From: Sulfitobacter sp. JL08 | Lineage (GTDB): Bacteria > Pseudomonadota > Alphaproteobacteria > Rhodobacterales > Rhodobacteraceae | Direction: 5' to 3' | NCBI RefSeq assembly: GCF_003352045.1 | Contig: NZ_CP025815.1 | Coordinates: 992,001 to 1,056,000, forward strand | Length of the DNA stretch: 64,000 nucleotides | Shown here: piece after piece, positions 9,284 to 17,709 of the stretch | How the letters are laid out: each line of letters begins with the position of its first letter | Position numbering within the stretch: the first letter of the stretch is position 1 | Program-made: the position numbers and the translations under genes | The notes under the pieces: generated by a model | What the model was told of the DNA's origin: nothing | Database searches by the model: none | What the model saw: the letters and a program-made list of their open reading frames with translations, nothing else

Positions 9284-9771
9284 TGGGCAAACGCCCGACC
9301 ATCCTTTCGGGCATGGCGGGCGGTGCCCTGTGGGCGCTGGCCGTGGTCTGGGGCGGGCAGCGACTGGCGGGCGGGGCGTTCATGCCCGCGAACGTCGCGC
9401 TGCTGACCGCCTTTTTTGCGCCCGGTCTGGTGATGATGGCGATGATCGCTCGGCTGGCGCAGCGGCGTTTCTTTGATGACAGTATCATCGACGGTCAGGA
9501 TTTCGCACCGGGTTCTGCGGCATGGATCGATCAGAAGGTTCTGGCCAACACAACCGAACAGGCGGTGCTTGCGCTGGTGATCTGGCCGTTTGTTGCCACC
9601 ACGCTGGGCGGCTTTGTCGTGCTGGTGATGGGGGTTGCCTTTGCGCTTTCGCGGCTGGTGTTCTGGGTCGGATACCATCTGTCCCCGCCGCTGCGCGGGT
9701 TGGGTTTCGCCGCGACGTTCTACACAACAGTTCTTGCGGCACTTTGGTCTGTCGTCGTCTGGGTGGGTTGA
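9283..9771 (+). CDS. MAPEG-family membrane protein
   Basis: 162 residues with about four hydrophobic helices (about 7-25, 38-58, 91-118, 135-158). The middle region with the Glu/Asn-containing segment LANTTEQAVLALVIW is characteristic of MAPEG (membrane-associated eicosanoid/glutathione metabolism) proteins. Bacterial members are small inner-membrane proteins of mostly unknown substrate, some with glutathione transferase activity. The start codon overlaps the mutase stop (TGATG), so it is translationally coupled to the mutase, but a metabolic connection is not obvious. Confidence 0.8.
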   Translation: MGKRPTILSGMAGGALWALAVVWGGQRLAGGAFMPANVALLTAFFAPGLVMMAMIARLAQRRFFDDSIIDGQDFAPGSAAWIDQKVLANTTEQAVLALVIWPFVATTLGGFVVLVMGVAFALSRLVFWVGYHLSPPLRGLGFAATFYTTVLAALWSVVVWVG

Positions 9772-9900
9772 GACGCCCGCGCTTTCAACGCGCTTTGCGT
9801 CCGGAAACAGTTGAAATATTCTCAAATTCATTTTCCTATGGGCTCTGTTGTGGCCGAACCCGCTGCCATTTCGGGCGACGGCGCTGGGAGAACACAGAAT

Positions 9901-10521
9901 TTGAGCACTGAAACCATCAGGTTGGATCATATTGCCATCGCAGGCCAGACATTGGCCGAGGCAACAGACTGGACGGAATCACGCCTTGGCGTAGCCCTGC
10001 AACCCGGCGGAGCGCATGATTTTTTTGGTACCCACAATGAATTGCTGGGTCTGGCCGACGGGCTGTATCTGGAAGTCATCGCAATCGATCCGTCCGCCCT
10101 GCCACCCGAACGGACGCGGTGGTTTGATCTGGACCGGTTTCAGGGGCCGCCGCGTCTGACCAACTGGATTTGCCAGGTTGAAGATCTGGATGCAGTTCTG
10201 GGCGTGTTACCCCAGGCGGGTGTGCCCGTATCGCTTAGCCGGGGTGATCTGCGGTGGCGCATGGCCGTTCCGAAAGACGGGATTTTGCCCTATGACAACT
10301 GCTTTCCGGCGCTGATCGAATGGCAGTCTCCGGTGCATCCAAGTGCCCTGCTGACATCGCAGGGCTGCCGGTTGTCGCGCCTGATCGTGTCGCACCCGCA
10401 GGTCGAACGGCTTGAGGGTGAACTGGCCCCCTATCTCGACAGGTCCGTCATCGTTTTTGAAAAGGGGCCCGCCGGGTTGCACGCCGATATCGAAACGCCG
10501 ACTGGCACTCAACACCTGTGA
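9901..10521 (+). CDS. VOC-superfamily (glyoxalase-like) protein, probable TTG start
   Basis: About 206 residues from TTG 9901, which has GGGAG 10 bases upstream and starts the conserved sequence LDHIAIAGQTLAEATDW, the first beta-alpha-beta unit of the vicinal-oxygen-chelate fold. An ATG 90 bases upstream (9811) is in frame but adds a non-conserved N-terminus. The His of LDHIAIA and Glu of LYLEVIAID could bind a metal. The layout (a single VOC repeat with a long C-terminal half) resembles the Glyoxalase_3-type family rather than lactoylglutathione lyase; the substrate is unknown. Its stop overlaps the start of the next gene, an acetyltransferase. Confidence 0.75.
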   Translation: MSTETIRLDHIAIAGQTLAEATDWTESRLGVALQPGGAHDFFGTHNELLGLADGLYLEVIAIDPSALPPERTRWFDLDRFQGPPRLTNWICQVEDLDAVLGVLPQAGVPVSLSRGDLRWRMAVPKDGILPYDNCFPALIEWQSPVHPSALLTSQGCRLSRLIVSHPQVERLEGELAPYLDRSVIVFEKGPAGLHADIETPTGTQHL

Positions 10522-11006
10522 TGCCGGTACGCGCGGCCAAAGTGCAGGACTCCGTTGCCATCTGTGACATCTGGAACGATGTCATCCGCGATACGCTTGT
10601 CACCTTCACAACCGAAGAAAAACAACCCGAAACCATCGCCGAAAGGATTGCAAACGCGCCCGACCCGTTTTTTGTCGCAACGGACACATCCGGCGCGGTT
10701 GTCGGGTTTGCCACTTACGGGCCTTTCCGGTCCGGGCCGGGATACGCGTTTTGCAAGGAACATTCGGTCATGCTGCGCCCAGGCGCGCGCGGTCAGGGCA
10801 TTGGGTGCGATTTGATGGCTACACTGGAAAAAGCCGCCTGCGCGCACCGGGTTCACAGCCTGATCGCGGGGATCAGCGCACAAAACCCCGGTGCGGTCGC
10901 GTTTCACCGCAGTCTTGGCTTTGCTGATGCGGGATGTATCCGTCAGGCGGGGTTCAAGCACGGGCAATGGATTGATCTGATCCTGATGCAGAAAATAATC
11001 GGCTGA
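10521..11006 (+). CDS. GNAT N-acetyltransferase, phosphinothricin acetyltransferase-like
   Basis: 161 residues. The start is the ATG at 10521 overlapping the previous stop as TGATG (a GTG three bases before is an alternative). The GNAT core shows the acetyl-CoA binding motif in LRPGARGQGIGCDLMATLEK (about 94-113), a Phe-rich beta4 region and the final ALMQ-like strand (WIDLILMQKI). Sequence order and length match the Pat/phosphinothricin N-acetyltransferase subfamily, whose native role is usually methionine sulfoximine/sulfone or other amino-acid acetylation. Two-gene operon with the preceding VOC protein. Confidence 0.85.
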   Translation: MPVRAAKVQDSVAICDIWNDVIRDTLVTFTTEEKQPETIAERIANAPDPFFVATDTSGAVVGFATYGPFRSGPGYAFCKEHSVMLRPGARGQGIGCDLMATLEKAACAHRVHSLIAGISAQNPGAVAFHRSLGFADAGCIRQAGFKHGQWIDLILMQKIIG

Positions 11007-11046
11007 CCCCACTGACACTTGTCCCCGCAGCTTGTATCGTCGCGCC

Positions 11047-11727
11047 ATGACGTTATGGACCCGTATTTCAGATGCCCTTGCCGCCCTGACCCAGGGCGAA
11101 AGCCTGACGGCTGTCTTTGACAAATTGCGCAGCCCGCCGGAACGCAGCGTGGCCTTTGCGATTGCCGTGATTGCGCTGGGTGCCAAAATGGCAAAGGCCG
11201 ACGGGCAGGTCACGCGCGCCGAAGTGACCGCTTTTCGCGAAGTGTTCCAGATCGCCGCAGAAGACGAGGCGGGCGCGGCGAAAGTGTTCAATCTGGCGCG
11301 TCAGGACGTTGCCGGATTCGAAGATTACGCGACCCGCATCCAGAAAATGTTTGACGGTCAGGAGGGCACGCTCTGCGACCTGATGGAAGGCCTGTTTCAC
11401 ATCGCCATGGCCGATGGGTTCTATCATCCCAACGAGAACCTGTTTCTGAAACGCGTGGCCGAGATTTTCGGTCTGCCCGATGCCAGCTTTCAGGCGTTGC
11501 GCGCGCGGTTCGTTCCCGATGCACACCCCGACCCCTACACCGTTCTGGGGGTCAGCGCCGATGCCCCGATAAGCTCTGTTCGCAAGGTCTGGCGCGAACT
11601 GGTGCGCAGCAACCACCCCGATGCGATGATCGCGCGGGGGGTTCCGCCCGAGGCGGTGAAGCTGGCGGAAAAACGGATGATTGACATCAACCGCGCATGG
11701 GAAGCGATCAAAGAGGCGCAGGGCTGA
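11047..11727 (+). CDS. TerB-like plus C-terminal J-domain protein (DjlA-like)
   Basis: 226 residues from ATG 11047 (an upstream ATG at 11032 adds 5 residues). The N-terminal 130 residues form a TerB/DjlA-type all-helical domain (ALGAKMAKADGQVTRAEVTAF and LFHIAMADGFYHPNE, acidic loops that may bind metal). The C-terminus (about 160-226) is a J domain with the NHPD motif. DjlA-like proteins recruit DnaK; unlike E. coli DjlA there is no N-terminal membrane helix, so this one appears soluble, as is common in alphaproteobacteria. The stop overlaps the next start (TGATG), coupling it to the downstream phosphatase/nuclease gene. Confidence 0.87.
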   Translation: MTLWTRISDALAALTQGESLTAVFDKLRSPPERSVAFAIAVIALGAKMAKADGQVTRAEVTAFREVFQIAAEDEAGAAKVFNLARQDVAGFEDYATRIQKMFDGQEGTLCDLMEGLFHIAMADGFYHPNENLFLKRVAEIFGLPDASFQALRARFVPDAHPDPYTVLGVSADAPISSVRKVWRELVRSNHPDAMIARGVPPEAVKLAEKRMIDINRAWEAIKEAQG

Positions 11728-12752
11728 TGCGGATTGCCACGTATAACGTGGAATGGTTCGCCAATCTTTTTGACGAAAACAGCAAACTGGTCGCGGATGG
11801 CGCGTGGTCGGGACGGCGCGATGTTACCCGTGCGCAGCAGGCCGAGGCCCTGGGGATCGTGTTTACCGCCCTGAATGCCGATGCGATCATGATCATCGAA
11901 GCCCCCGATCAAAGTCCGAGTCAATCGACAGTCGCGGCGCTGGAAGATTTCGCCGCGGCCTTTGATCTGAGAACAAACCGGGCCGTGATGGGGTTTGCCA
12001 ACGACACCCAGCAGGAAATTGCCCTGCTCTATGATCCGGAAGTGGTCAGCGCGCGCCATGATCCCCAGGGGGATGAAACCGGTAAAAAGGGCGGTGTTGA
12101 TGCGCCCCGCTTTGACGGTGTGTTCCGGATTGATCTGGACATTGACGCGCATGAAGACCTTGTTCAGTTTTCCAAGCCGCCTCTGGAACTGGCGATGGAA
12201 ACCAGAACGGGTGTGGCTTTCCGGATGATCGGCGCGCATCTGAAATCAAAGGCACCGCACGGGGCGCGTGGCCGCGATGCGATCATGCGCCTGTCGATTG
12301 CGAACCGTCGCAAACAGCTTGCCCAGGCGATCTGGTTGCGGGCACGGGTGCAGGCGCATCTGGATCAGGGAACACCGGTGATTGTGCTGGGCGATCTGAA
12401 TGACGGCCCCGGTCTGGACGAATACGAAGGATTGTTCGGGCGGTCTTCGGTGGAAATCGTGATGGGTGAAGGCAACGGCAATCCGCTGTTTGATCCGCAC
12501 GCGCAGCGCGCACTTGGGCAGCGCATTCCGGCACTTCCGACCACATCGCGGTTTTTCATCAAGGACGAGGGCCGCTATCTGCAAGCCTTGCTGGATTACA
12601 TCATGGTGTCGCAGGATTTGCGCCAGAAAAGGCCGGTCTGGCGGATCTGGCATCCTCTGGATGATCCGGCATGCTGGGCCGTTGAGGAATTGCGCGATGC
12701 TTTGCTTATCGCATCAGATCATTTTCCCGTCACACTGGATATTGATCTTTGA
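11727..12752 (+). CDS. Endonuclease/exonuclease/phosphatase-family protein
   Basis: 341 residues starting MRIATYNVEWFANLF, the EEP-superfamily first strand with catalytic Asn (YNVEW). Further motifs are IIEAPD (metal-binding Glu), GAHLKSK, VIVLGDLNDGP (GDLND), and the terminal SDHFP containing the catalytic Asp-His pair. Enzymes with this fold cleave phosphodiester or phosphomonoester bonds in DNA, RNA, inositol phosphates or lipids; the substrate is not readable from the sequence. There is no signal peptide, so cytoplasmic. Coupled by TGATG to the J-domain gene upstream. Confidence 0.85.
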   Translation: MRIATYNVEWFANLFDENSKLVADGAWSGRRDVTRAQQAEALGIVFTALNADAIMIIEAPDQSPSQSTVAALEDFAAAFDLRTNRAVMGFANDTQQEIALLYDPEVVSARHDPQGDETGKKGGVDAPRFDGVFRIDLDIDAHEDLVQFSKPPLELAMETRTGVAFRMIGAHLKSKAPHGARGRDAIMRLSIANRRKQLAQAIWLRARVQAHLDQGTPVIVLGDLNDGPGLDEYEGLFGRSSVEIVMGEGNGNPLFDPHAQRALGQRIPALPTTSRFFIKDEGRYLQALLDYIMVSQDLRQKRPVWRIWHPLDDPACWAVEELRDALLIASDHFPVTLDIDL

Positions 12753-12792
12753 CCCCTTAAAAACGACGGCGGGATCTCGTATATTGAGGAGC

Positions 12793-13182
12793 ATGAAACA
12801 GTTTGCTCCCCTTGTGATGATCATTGCCTTGTCCGGTGTACCCGCCAGCGCGCAGGAACAGGACAGCGAAGGCCTGTCGCTGATGGAACGCGGTGCCCAG
12901 ATGTTCATGGAAGGCATCCTGCAACAGATGGAACCGACCCTGAAAGATCTGGAAGGGCTGGGCGAAGAGGTGGGACCAGCCTTGCGGGGGTTTGCCGAAC
13001 AGATGGGGCCTGCCTTGTCTGATCTGCTGGCGCAGGTCGAGGATTGGAGCGCGTATCACCCGCCTGAAATCCTGCCCAACGGCGATATCATACTGCGCAA
13101 GAAAACACCGGAAGAAATCGGGCCTGATGCAACGCCCGAACTTGGCCCCGAACTTGGCCCTGACGGATCCATAGATCTTTAA
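12793..13182 (+). CDS. Small exported hypothetical protein (129 aa)
   Basis: 129 residues behind TTGAGGAGC. Residues 1-20 are a Sec signal peptide (VMIIALSGVPASAQ, cleaved after SAQ or ASA). The mature chain is a helical, Met/Leu/Glu-rich segment (about 28-85), then a linker and a Pro/Glu-rich tail with a duplicated LGPE motif (TPELGPELGPDG). It is known to me only as a conserved roseobacter periplasmic protein that databases sometimes label an ATPase; no ATPase motif is present. It ends 3 bases from the convergent ppx gene. Confidence 0.8.
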   Translation: MKQFAPLVMIIALSGVPASAQEQDSEGLSLMERGAQMFMEGILQQMEPTLKDLEGLGEEVGPALRGFAEQMGPALSDLLAQVEDWSAYHPPEILPNGDIILRKKTPEEIGPDATPELGPELGPDGSIDL

Positions 13183-13185
13183 GGA

Positions 13186-14730
13186 TTACGCCGCGGTGCT
13201 GACATGCGTTTCAGCGCCCAGTGAGGCCGCCAGTGACAGAAACCGGGCTTCGGCCACTTCACCGTAAAGCGGCACAGCCTCTGGCGTCAGCGTCAGTTCC
13301 AGCCGCTTTTTCTTGGGGTACCATCGTAGCTTGCCCATTTGCGCGTCGGGCTCCATCCACAGCATTGCGCCGAACCGCATCGCCTTGCCCAGAATTTCGG
13401 CCTGCAACTGCTTCTTTTCATCGATCAGGTTATACAGGTCTTCGAAACGCGTGCCCTCGCGACGGTTGCGATAGCGATGCAGCAAGGCCACGCCCAGAAA
13501 TACCCTTTCGGAATGTTTCAGCCCGCCCAGATTGGCCCGCGTGGCGTTGTCAAAACACACCTCGGCGCGATAATCGGGATGCGCGCGCCAGCTGACATCA
13601 TGCAACAGGCAGGCCGCCTTGATCAGTCGTTTCTTGTCAGCCGGTGCCGATTGGAACAGCGGCATGATGAAACTGTGCAAGGCCTTGCCAAACCCCGGCA
13701 GCCGCGCATCCTTGGCCTCTGCAAAGCGACACGCTTCTATCAGCGGGTCCCGGTCACGCAGGCGCTGCGGCATTTGTTCGTATAACATGCCTTCGCGGAT
13801 GCCATAGCTGGACAGCGCAATGTCTTTGGGCCGAAAGGTGCTGATCAACCGTTTCAGCACTTCGGCGGCGATGGGCACCAGCGCCATGCGTGCCGATGAT
13901 ACACCACATTCGCTGCGCAATTGCTCGGGGTCGGATTTTTCGATGTATTTCACCGTCTGCGATACTGATCGCGCTGTCATCCGGTATTCGTGCAGCACGT
14001 GCAGGGGATAGCCGCGCCGGTGCATGTCGATCCGCGCGATGGCACGCCATGATCCGCCAACCAGAAACAGGCGGTCGCGCTGCGGGCCCATTTTTTCGCC
14101 CAGTTCCTGCATCACCGATTTGATATGCGCGCGCCGCCCGGCCTTGCCGCCCTTGATATCGCACAAAACCAGCGGGCCAAGTCGCGAAGACACCCGCCGC
14201 CCGACGCGGCCCTGCGATATTTCGGCCAGTTCCATCGAAGACCCGCCAATGTCACAGACCAGCCCGTAAGAGCCGGGCCAGCCCAGCAATACGCCCTGCG
14301 CCGAAAGACGGGCCTCTTCCTCGCCATCTATCACCCAGATGCGCAATCCGGTTTCGCGTTCCACGTCACTGCAAAAGTCGCGCCCGTCACTGGCCTCGCG
14401 CACAGCGGCGGTGGCCACAGCGGTCAAGGGCGGAATACCCATGCCATCGGCCAGGGTCTGGAACCGCTTGATCGCGGCCAGCGCCCGCGCACGGCCCTGT
14501 GGGCTCAACTGGCCGGTTTCGCTCAGACCTGCGCCAAGGGCGCACATGATCTTTTCGTTGTAAAAATAGGCCGGGCTGCGGGCCGCGCCGTCAAATACCA
14601 CCAGCCGCACCGAGTTCGATCCGATATCAATCACGCCCACCCGCGACAGCGCGCGGGCCGAGGCATCATTGAAAAGCGGACGACCGAAAGGCCCCCAATC
14701 GGTGTTGGCGGGTTCGGCTGCCACGTTCAT
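13186..14730 (-). CDS. ppx: Exopolyphosphatase / Ppx-GppA phosphatase
   Basis: 514 residues, consistent with the long Ppx form (Ppx-GppA domain plus C-terminal helical domain). The actin-like ATPase-fold motifs are visible: VIDIGSNSVRLVVFDGA (about 33-49), the DIGGSSMELAEI phosphate loop, and a C-terminal HD-like helical region with LLHDVSW. Ppx removes terminal phosphate from long polyphosphate; GppA-like enzymes can also hydrolyse pppGpp. It lies 89 bases downstream of ppk1 on the same strand, so synthesis and breakdown of polyphosphate are encoded together. Confidence 0.93.
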   Translation of the reverse strand: MNVAAEPANTDWGPFGRPLFNDASARALSRVGVIDIGSNSVRLVVFDGAARSPAYFYNEKIMCALGAGLSETGQLSPQGRARALAAIKRFQTLADGMGIPPLTAVATAAVREASDGRDFCSDVERETGLRIWVIDGEEEARLSAQGVLLGWPGSYGLVCDIGGSSMELAEISQGRVGRRVSSRLGPLVLCDIKGGKAGRRAHIKSVMQELGEKMGPQRDRLFLVGGSWRAIARIDMHRRGYPLHVLHEYRMTARSVSQTVKYIEKSDPEQLRSECGVSSARMALVPIAAEVLKRLISTFRPKDIALSSYGIREGMLYEQMPQRLRDRDPLIEACRFAEAKDARLPGFGKALHSFIMPLFQSAPADKKRLIKAACLLHDVSWRAHPDYRAEVCFDNATRANLGGLKHSERVFLGVALLHRYRNRREGTRFEDLYNLIDEKKQLQAEILGKAMRFGAMLWMEPDAQMGKLRWYPKKKRLELTLTPEAVPLYGEVAEARFLSLAASLGAETHVSTAA

Positions 14731-14819
14731 TCAATCCCCCGTTTTCCGGTTCTTCGGCGCGCCTGCAAAATGCGTCACCGACGGGCAAGGGTCAATCACC
14801 GTCGCGGCGCAAACCGGCA

Positions 14820-16994
14820 CTAATCGTCAGTATGGGTCAGTTGTGGCACATCGGACGCACCCGCCGAACCCCGCCCTGAAAGCGACGGATTTTCCATGAA
14901 AAAGCGATGGCAGTTGAAGGCAAACGTACCTTGCGGCACATCCGGGCGCACAAACGTGCCATCTGGTGACATGACCCAGCTTTGCGCAACATCCGCCAGA
15001 TTGGCGGCCATGATCTGGCTGACGATCTGCGCCTTGACGGTCGCGTTGTTGATTTCGACAAGGGTTTCGACGCGACGGTTCAGGTTGCGCCCCATCCAGT
15101 CGGCCGATGAAATGAACACCCGCGCCTTTTTGCCCGGCAATTCGTGACCGTTGCCAAAACAGACGATGCGCGAATGTTCCAGAAACCGCCCGACGATGGA
15201 TTTGACGCGAATGTTTTCGCTCAGCCCCTTGACGCCGGGGCGCAGGCCGCAAATGCCGCGGATCACAAGGCTGATCTTCACCCCTGCCTGGCTTGCGGCA
15301 TAAAGCGCATCGATGACTTCGCTGTCGATCAGCGAATTCATCTTGGCCCAGATCACGGCAGGTTTGCCCGCTTCGGCATGGGCCGCTTCGGCCGCAATCA
15401 GATCCAACAGGCGGATTTTCAGGGTCGTGGGAGAAATGGCAAGGTTTTCAAGATGTTCCGGTTCGGCATAGCCCGACAGGTAATTGAACACCTTGGTGGC
15501 ATCGCGGCCCAGTTCCGGATCGCAGGTGAACAGCGACACATCTGTGTAGATGCGGGCTGTGATCGGGTGGTAGTTTCCCGTTCCGTAATGGGTATAGGTG
15601 ACCAGCAGATTGCCCTCGCGGCGCACGACCGTGCTGATTTTTGCATGCGTTTTCAGATCAAGAAACCCGTACACGACATGCGCGCCCGCCCGTTCCAGAC
15701 GGCGAGACTGCCGGATGTTGGCGGCCTCGTCAAAGCGGGCTTTCAATTCGATCAATGCGGTCACGGATTTGCCGTCTTCCGCCGCCTCGCACAGCGCCTC
15801 GACGATGGGCGAGTTCTTGGAGGTCCGGTAAAGCGTTTGTTTGATCGCAACAACGTCAGGGTCGCGCGCCGCCTGTTGCAGGAACCGGATCACCATATCG
15901 AATGTTTCATACGGGTGATGCAACAGCATGTCTTTCTGTCGCATCGCGGCGAACATGTCGCCATCGTGATCGCTGACACGTTCCGGCACCCGTGGCGTGA
16001 ACGACGGCCACAGCAGATCGGGGCGCGCATCAATCACCAGTTCGGCCAGATCGGCCACGCCAATCATGCCGTCAATTTCGATCACTTCGTCGGGGCGCAC
16101 ATGCAATTCGCGCATGATGACCTCTTTCAGCTTGGGCGGCGCGCCTGCTGAATGGGTCAGGCGCACCACTTCGCCGCGACGGCGGCGTTTCAGCGCCACT
16201 TCGAATTCGCGCACCAGATCTTCGGCCTCGTCCTCGACCTCAAGATCGCTGTCGCGCAGGACGCGAAAACTGAAATGCGCCTTAAGCTTGTAGCCCGGAA
16301 ACAGGCTGCCCAGATGTAGCAGCAGCAGTTCTTCCAGCGGCAGGAAACGGTGTTCACCTTCTTCACTCGGCAGGGCGATAAACCTGTCGATCTGTCCGGG
16401 AATAGGCAAAAGCGCCTGAAGCGGACGTTTGTCGCGCGTGCGTTCCAGTTGCAGGGCAAGCGAATAGCCGGTGTTTGGAATGAACGGAAACGGATGTGCC
16501 GGATCAATCGCCAGCGGCGACAGAACGGCAAAGACGCGGTTCAGAAATACGTCTTCCAGATAGGTTTTATCAGCCTCGTTCAGGGTTTCGCGTTCCAGAA
16601 TGGTGATTCCGTTGGCTTCCATTTCCGTGCGCAGCGACACAAAGGCCGCCTGCTGCGCGCGCAACAGGTTCTGCGCGTCCTCGTTGATCAGCAGCAATTG
16701 TTCCGCAGGCGTCAGCCCGTCATCGGACGGCATCGTGTTTCCCGCCTGCGCCAGTTCGCGCAGGCCGGCCACGCGCACCGTATAAAATTCATCCAGATTG
16801 CCGGCCGAAATGGACAGGAACCGCAAGCGTTCCAGAAGCGGCACCCGGGGGTTTTCCGCCTCTTCCAAAACGCGCCAGTTAAAGCCCAGCCAACTGAGTT
16901 CCCGGTTAAAGAACCGGCCCGGCCCGCCCAGATCAAGATCCGGCAAGTCGACAGCTTCGGGGAACGGTGCCTTGAGAAAATCTGTGTTTGTCAT
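14820..16994 (-). CDS. ppk1: Polyphosphate kinase 1
   Basis: 724 residues, matching PPK1 (about 690-730). N-terminal, head (FNRELSWLGFNWRVLEEA), and two PLD-like catalytic domains are present. LDLKTHAKISTVVRREG contains the phosphate-accepting His region of C1, and VETLVEINN with HSRIVCFGNGHE lies in C2. It reversibly polymerises the ATP gamma phosphate to inorganic polyphosphate at the membrane. Only 42 bases separate its start from the Hda-like gene, so the four minus-strand genes perM-like, hdaA, ppk1 and ppx may form one transcript. Starts MTNTDFLKAPFPEAV. Confidence 0.97.
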   Translation of the reverse strand: MTNTDFLKAPFPEAVDLPDLDLGGPGRFFNRELSWLGFNWRVLEEAENPRVPLLERLRFLSISAGNLDEFYTVRVAGLRELAQAGNTMPSDDGLTPAEQLLLINEDAQNLLRAQQAAFVSLRTEMEANGITILERETLNEADKTYLEDVFLNRVFAVLSPLAIDPAHPFPFIPNTGYSLALQLERTRDKRPLQALLPIPGQIDRFIALPSEEGEHRFLPLEELLLLHLGSLFPGYKLKAHFSFRVLRDSDLEVEDEAEDLVREFEVALKRRRRGEVVRLTHSAGAPPKLKEVIMRELHVRPDEVIEIDGMIGVADLAELVIDARPDLLWPSFTPRVPERVSDHDGDMFAAMRQKDMLLHHPYETFDMVIRFLQQAARDPDVVAIKQTLYRTSKNSPIVEALCEAAEDGKSVTALIELKARFDEAANIRQSRRLERAGAHVVYGFLDLKTHAKISTVVRREGNLLVTYTHYGTGNYHPITARIYTDVSLFTCDPELGRDATKVFNYLSGYAEPEHLENLAISPTTLKIRLLDLIAAEAAHAEAGKPAVIWAKMNSLIDSEVIDALYAASQAGVKISLVIRGICGLRPGVKGLSENIRVKSIVGRFLEHSRIVCFGNGHELPGKKARVFISSADWMGRNLNRRVETLVEINNATVKAQIVSQIMAANLADVAQSWVMSPDGTFVRPDVPQGTFAFNCHRFFMENPSLSGRGSAGASDVPQLTHTDD

Positions 16995-17036
16995 AAAGGC
17001 CTTATTACGATGAATTGTTATGTTTTTGTAACAGAG

Positions 17037-17708
17037 TCAGCCTGTTCCAAGCAATTCCTTGGCAAGGGCGCGATTCAATTTGCGCCGTTGCGCCAAAGAC
17101 TGACGGTCCAGCATGTCTACCAAATCGCGGGCGCGGGCAAAAGACCGATCCATGCGGGGGATCAGATAGGGGATCAGATCAGCCGGTGGCGTAATCTGGC
17201 GATCTGCGAATAGTTTGGCCAGAACCGCCGCCAACAGCGTGTCATCGGGCAGCTGGAGTGCCGCGTTCTGCGTGCCTTGCATGCGGCTTTGCAGATCAGG
17301 CAATGTCAGGCCCCAGTGATCCGGTGCGCACACTCCGGTAAGCAACAGCGAATGACCTTCGGCCAGAACCAGATTGTGCAGGTGGAACAGCGCCTCTTGG
17401 GCGGCGGCGTCATGGGCAATGTCGGGCACATCCTCGATCGCGACGTGGCCGCGCGACAGGGCGGGGATATCGGCGTCGCCTACATCTTGGGCCTGCACGA
17501 CATGCGCGCCCGATGCTGCTGCCCACACATGGGTCAGATGCGTTTTGCCCGATCCTGCGGGGCCACACAGAGTCAGCTTGCGGCCCACCCAGTTGGGCCA
17601 CATATCAATCATCGACACGGCAACCGCATTGGCGGGCGATACGAAGAAATCACCGCGCCCCAGCGCCGGTTTGGCGGGCAGATCAAAGCTGAGCTGTTGT
17701 GACGACAT
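17037..17708 (-). CDS. hdaA: DnaA-domain-III-like regulatory ATPase (HdaA)
   Basis: 223 residues. Start at 17708 (MSSQQLSFDLPAKPAL); a longer frame to 17774 adds residues without homology. The N-terminal QLSFDL is a beta-clamp-binding motif, typical of Hda. The AAA+ Walker A is LCGPAGSGKTHLTHVW (about 49-64); Walker B is the GHVAIEDVPDI segment (acidic ED). The C-terminal lid contains the arginine-finger-like MDRSFARARDLVDMLDR. HdaA with the clamp stimulates ATP hydrolysis by DnaA and so prevents re-initiation. It overlaps the AI-2E gene stop by nearly nothing (1 base between), as in many alphaproteobacteria. Confidence 0.92.
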   Translation of the reverse strand: MSSQQLSFDLPAKPALGRGDFFVSPANAVAVSMIDMWPNWVGRKLTLCGPAGSGKTHLTHVWAAASGAHVVQAQDVGDADIPALSRGHVAIEDVPDIAHDAAAQEALFHLHNLVLAEGHSLLLTGVCAPDHWGLTLPDLQSRMQGTQNAALQLPDDTLLAAVLAKLFADRQITPPADLIPYLIPRMDRSFARARDLVDMLDRQSLAQRRKLNRALAKELLGTG

Positions 17709-17709
17709 T

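Noticed and set aside
15144-16151. 335-residue plus-strand frame inside ppk1
   Set aside because: Shadow of ppk1, which is clearly real by its PLD-like motifs.
16995-17036. Pho-box-like sequence before ppk1
   Set aside because: CTGTTAC repeats are too degraded, and the 42-base gap suggests readthrough from hdaA.
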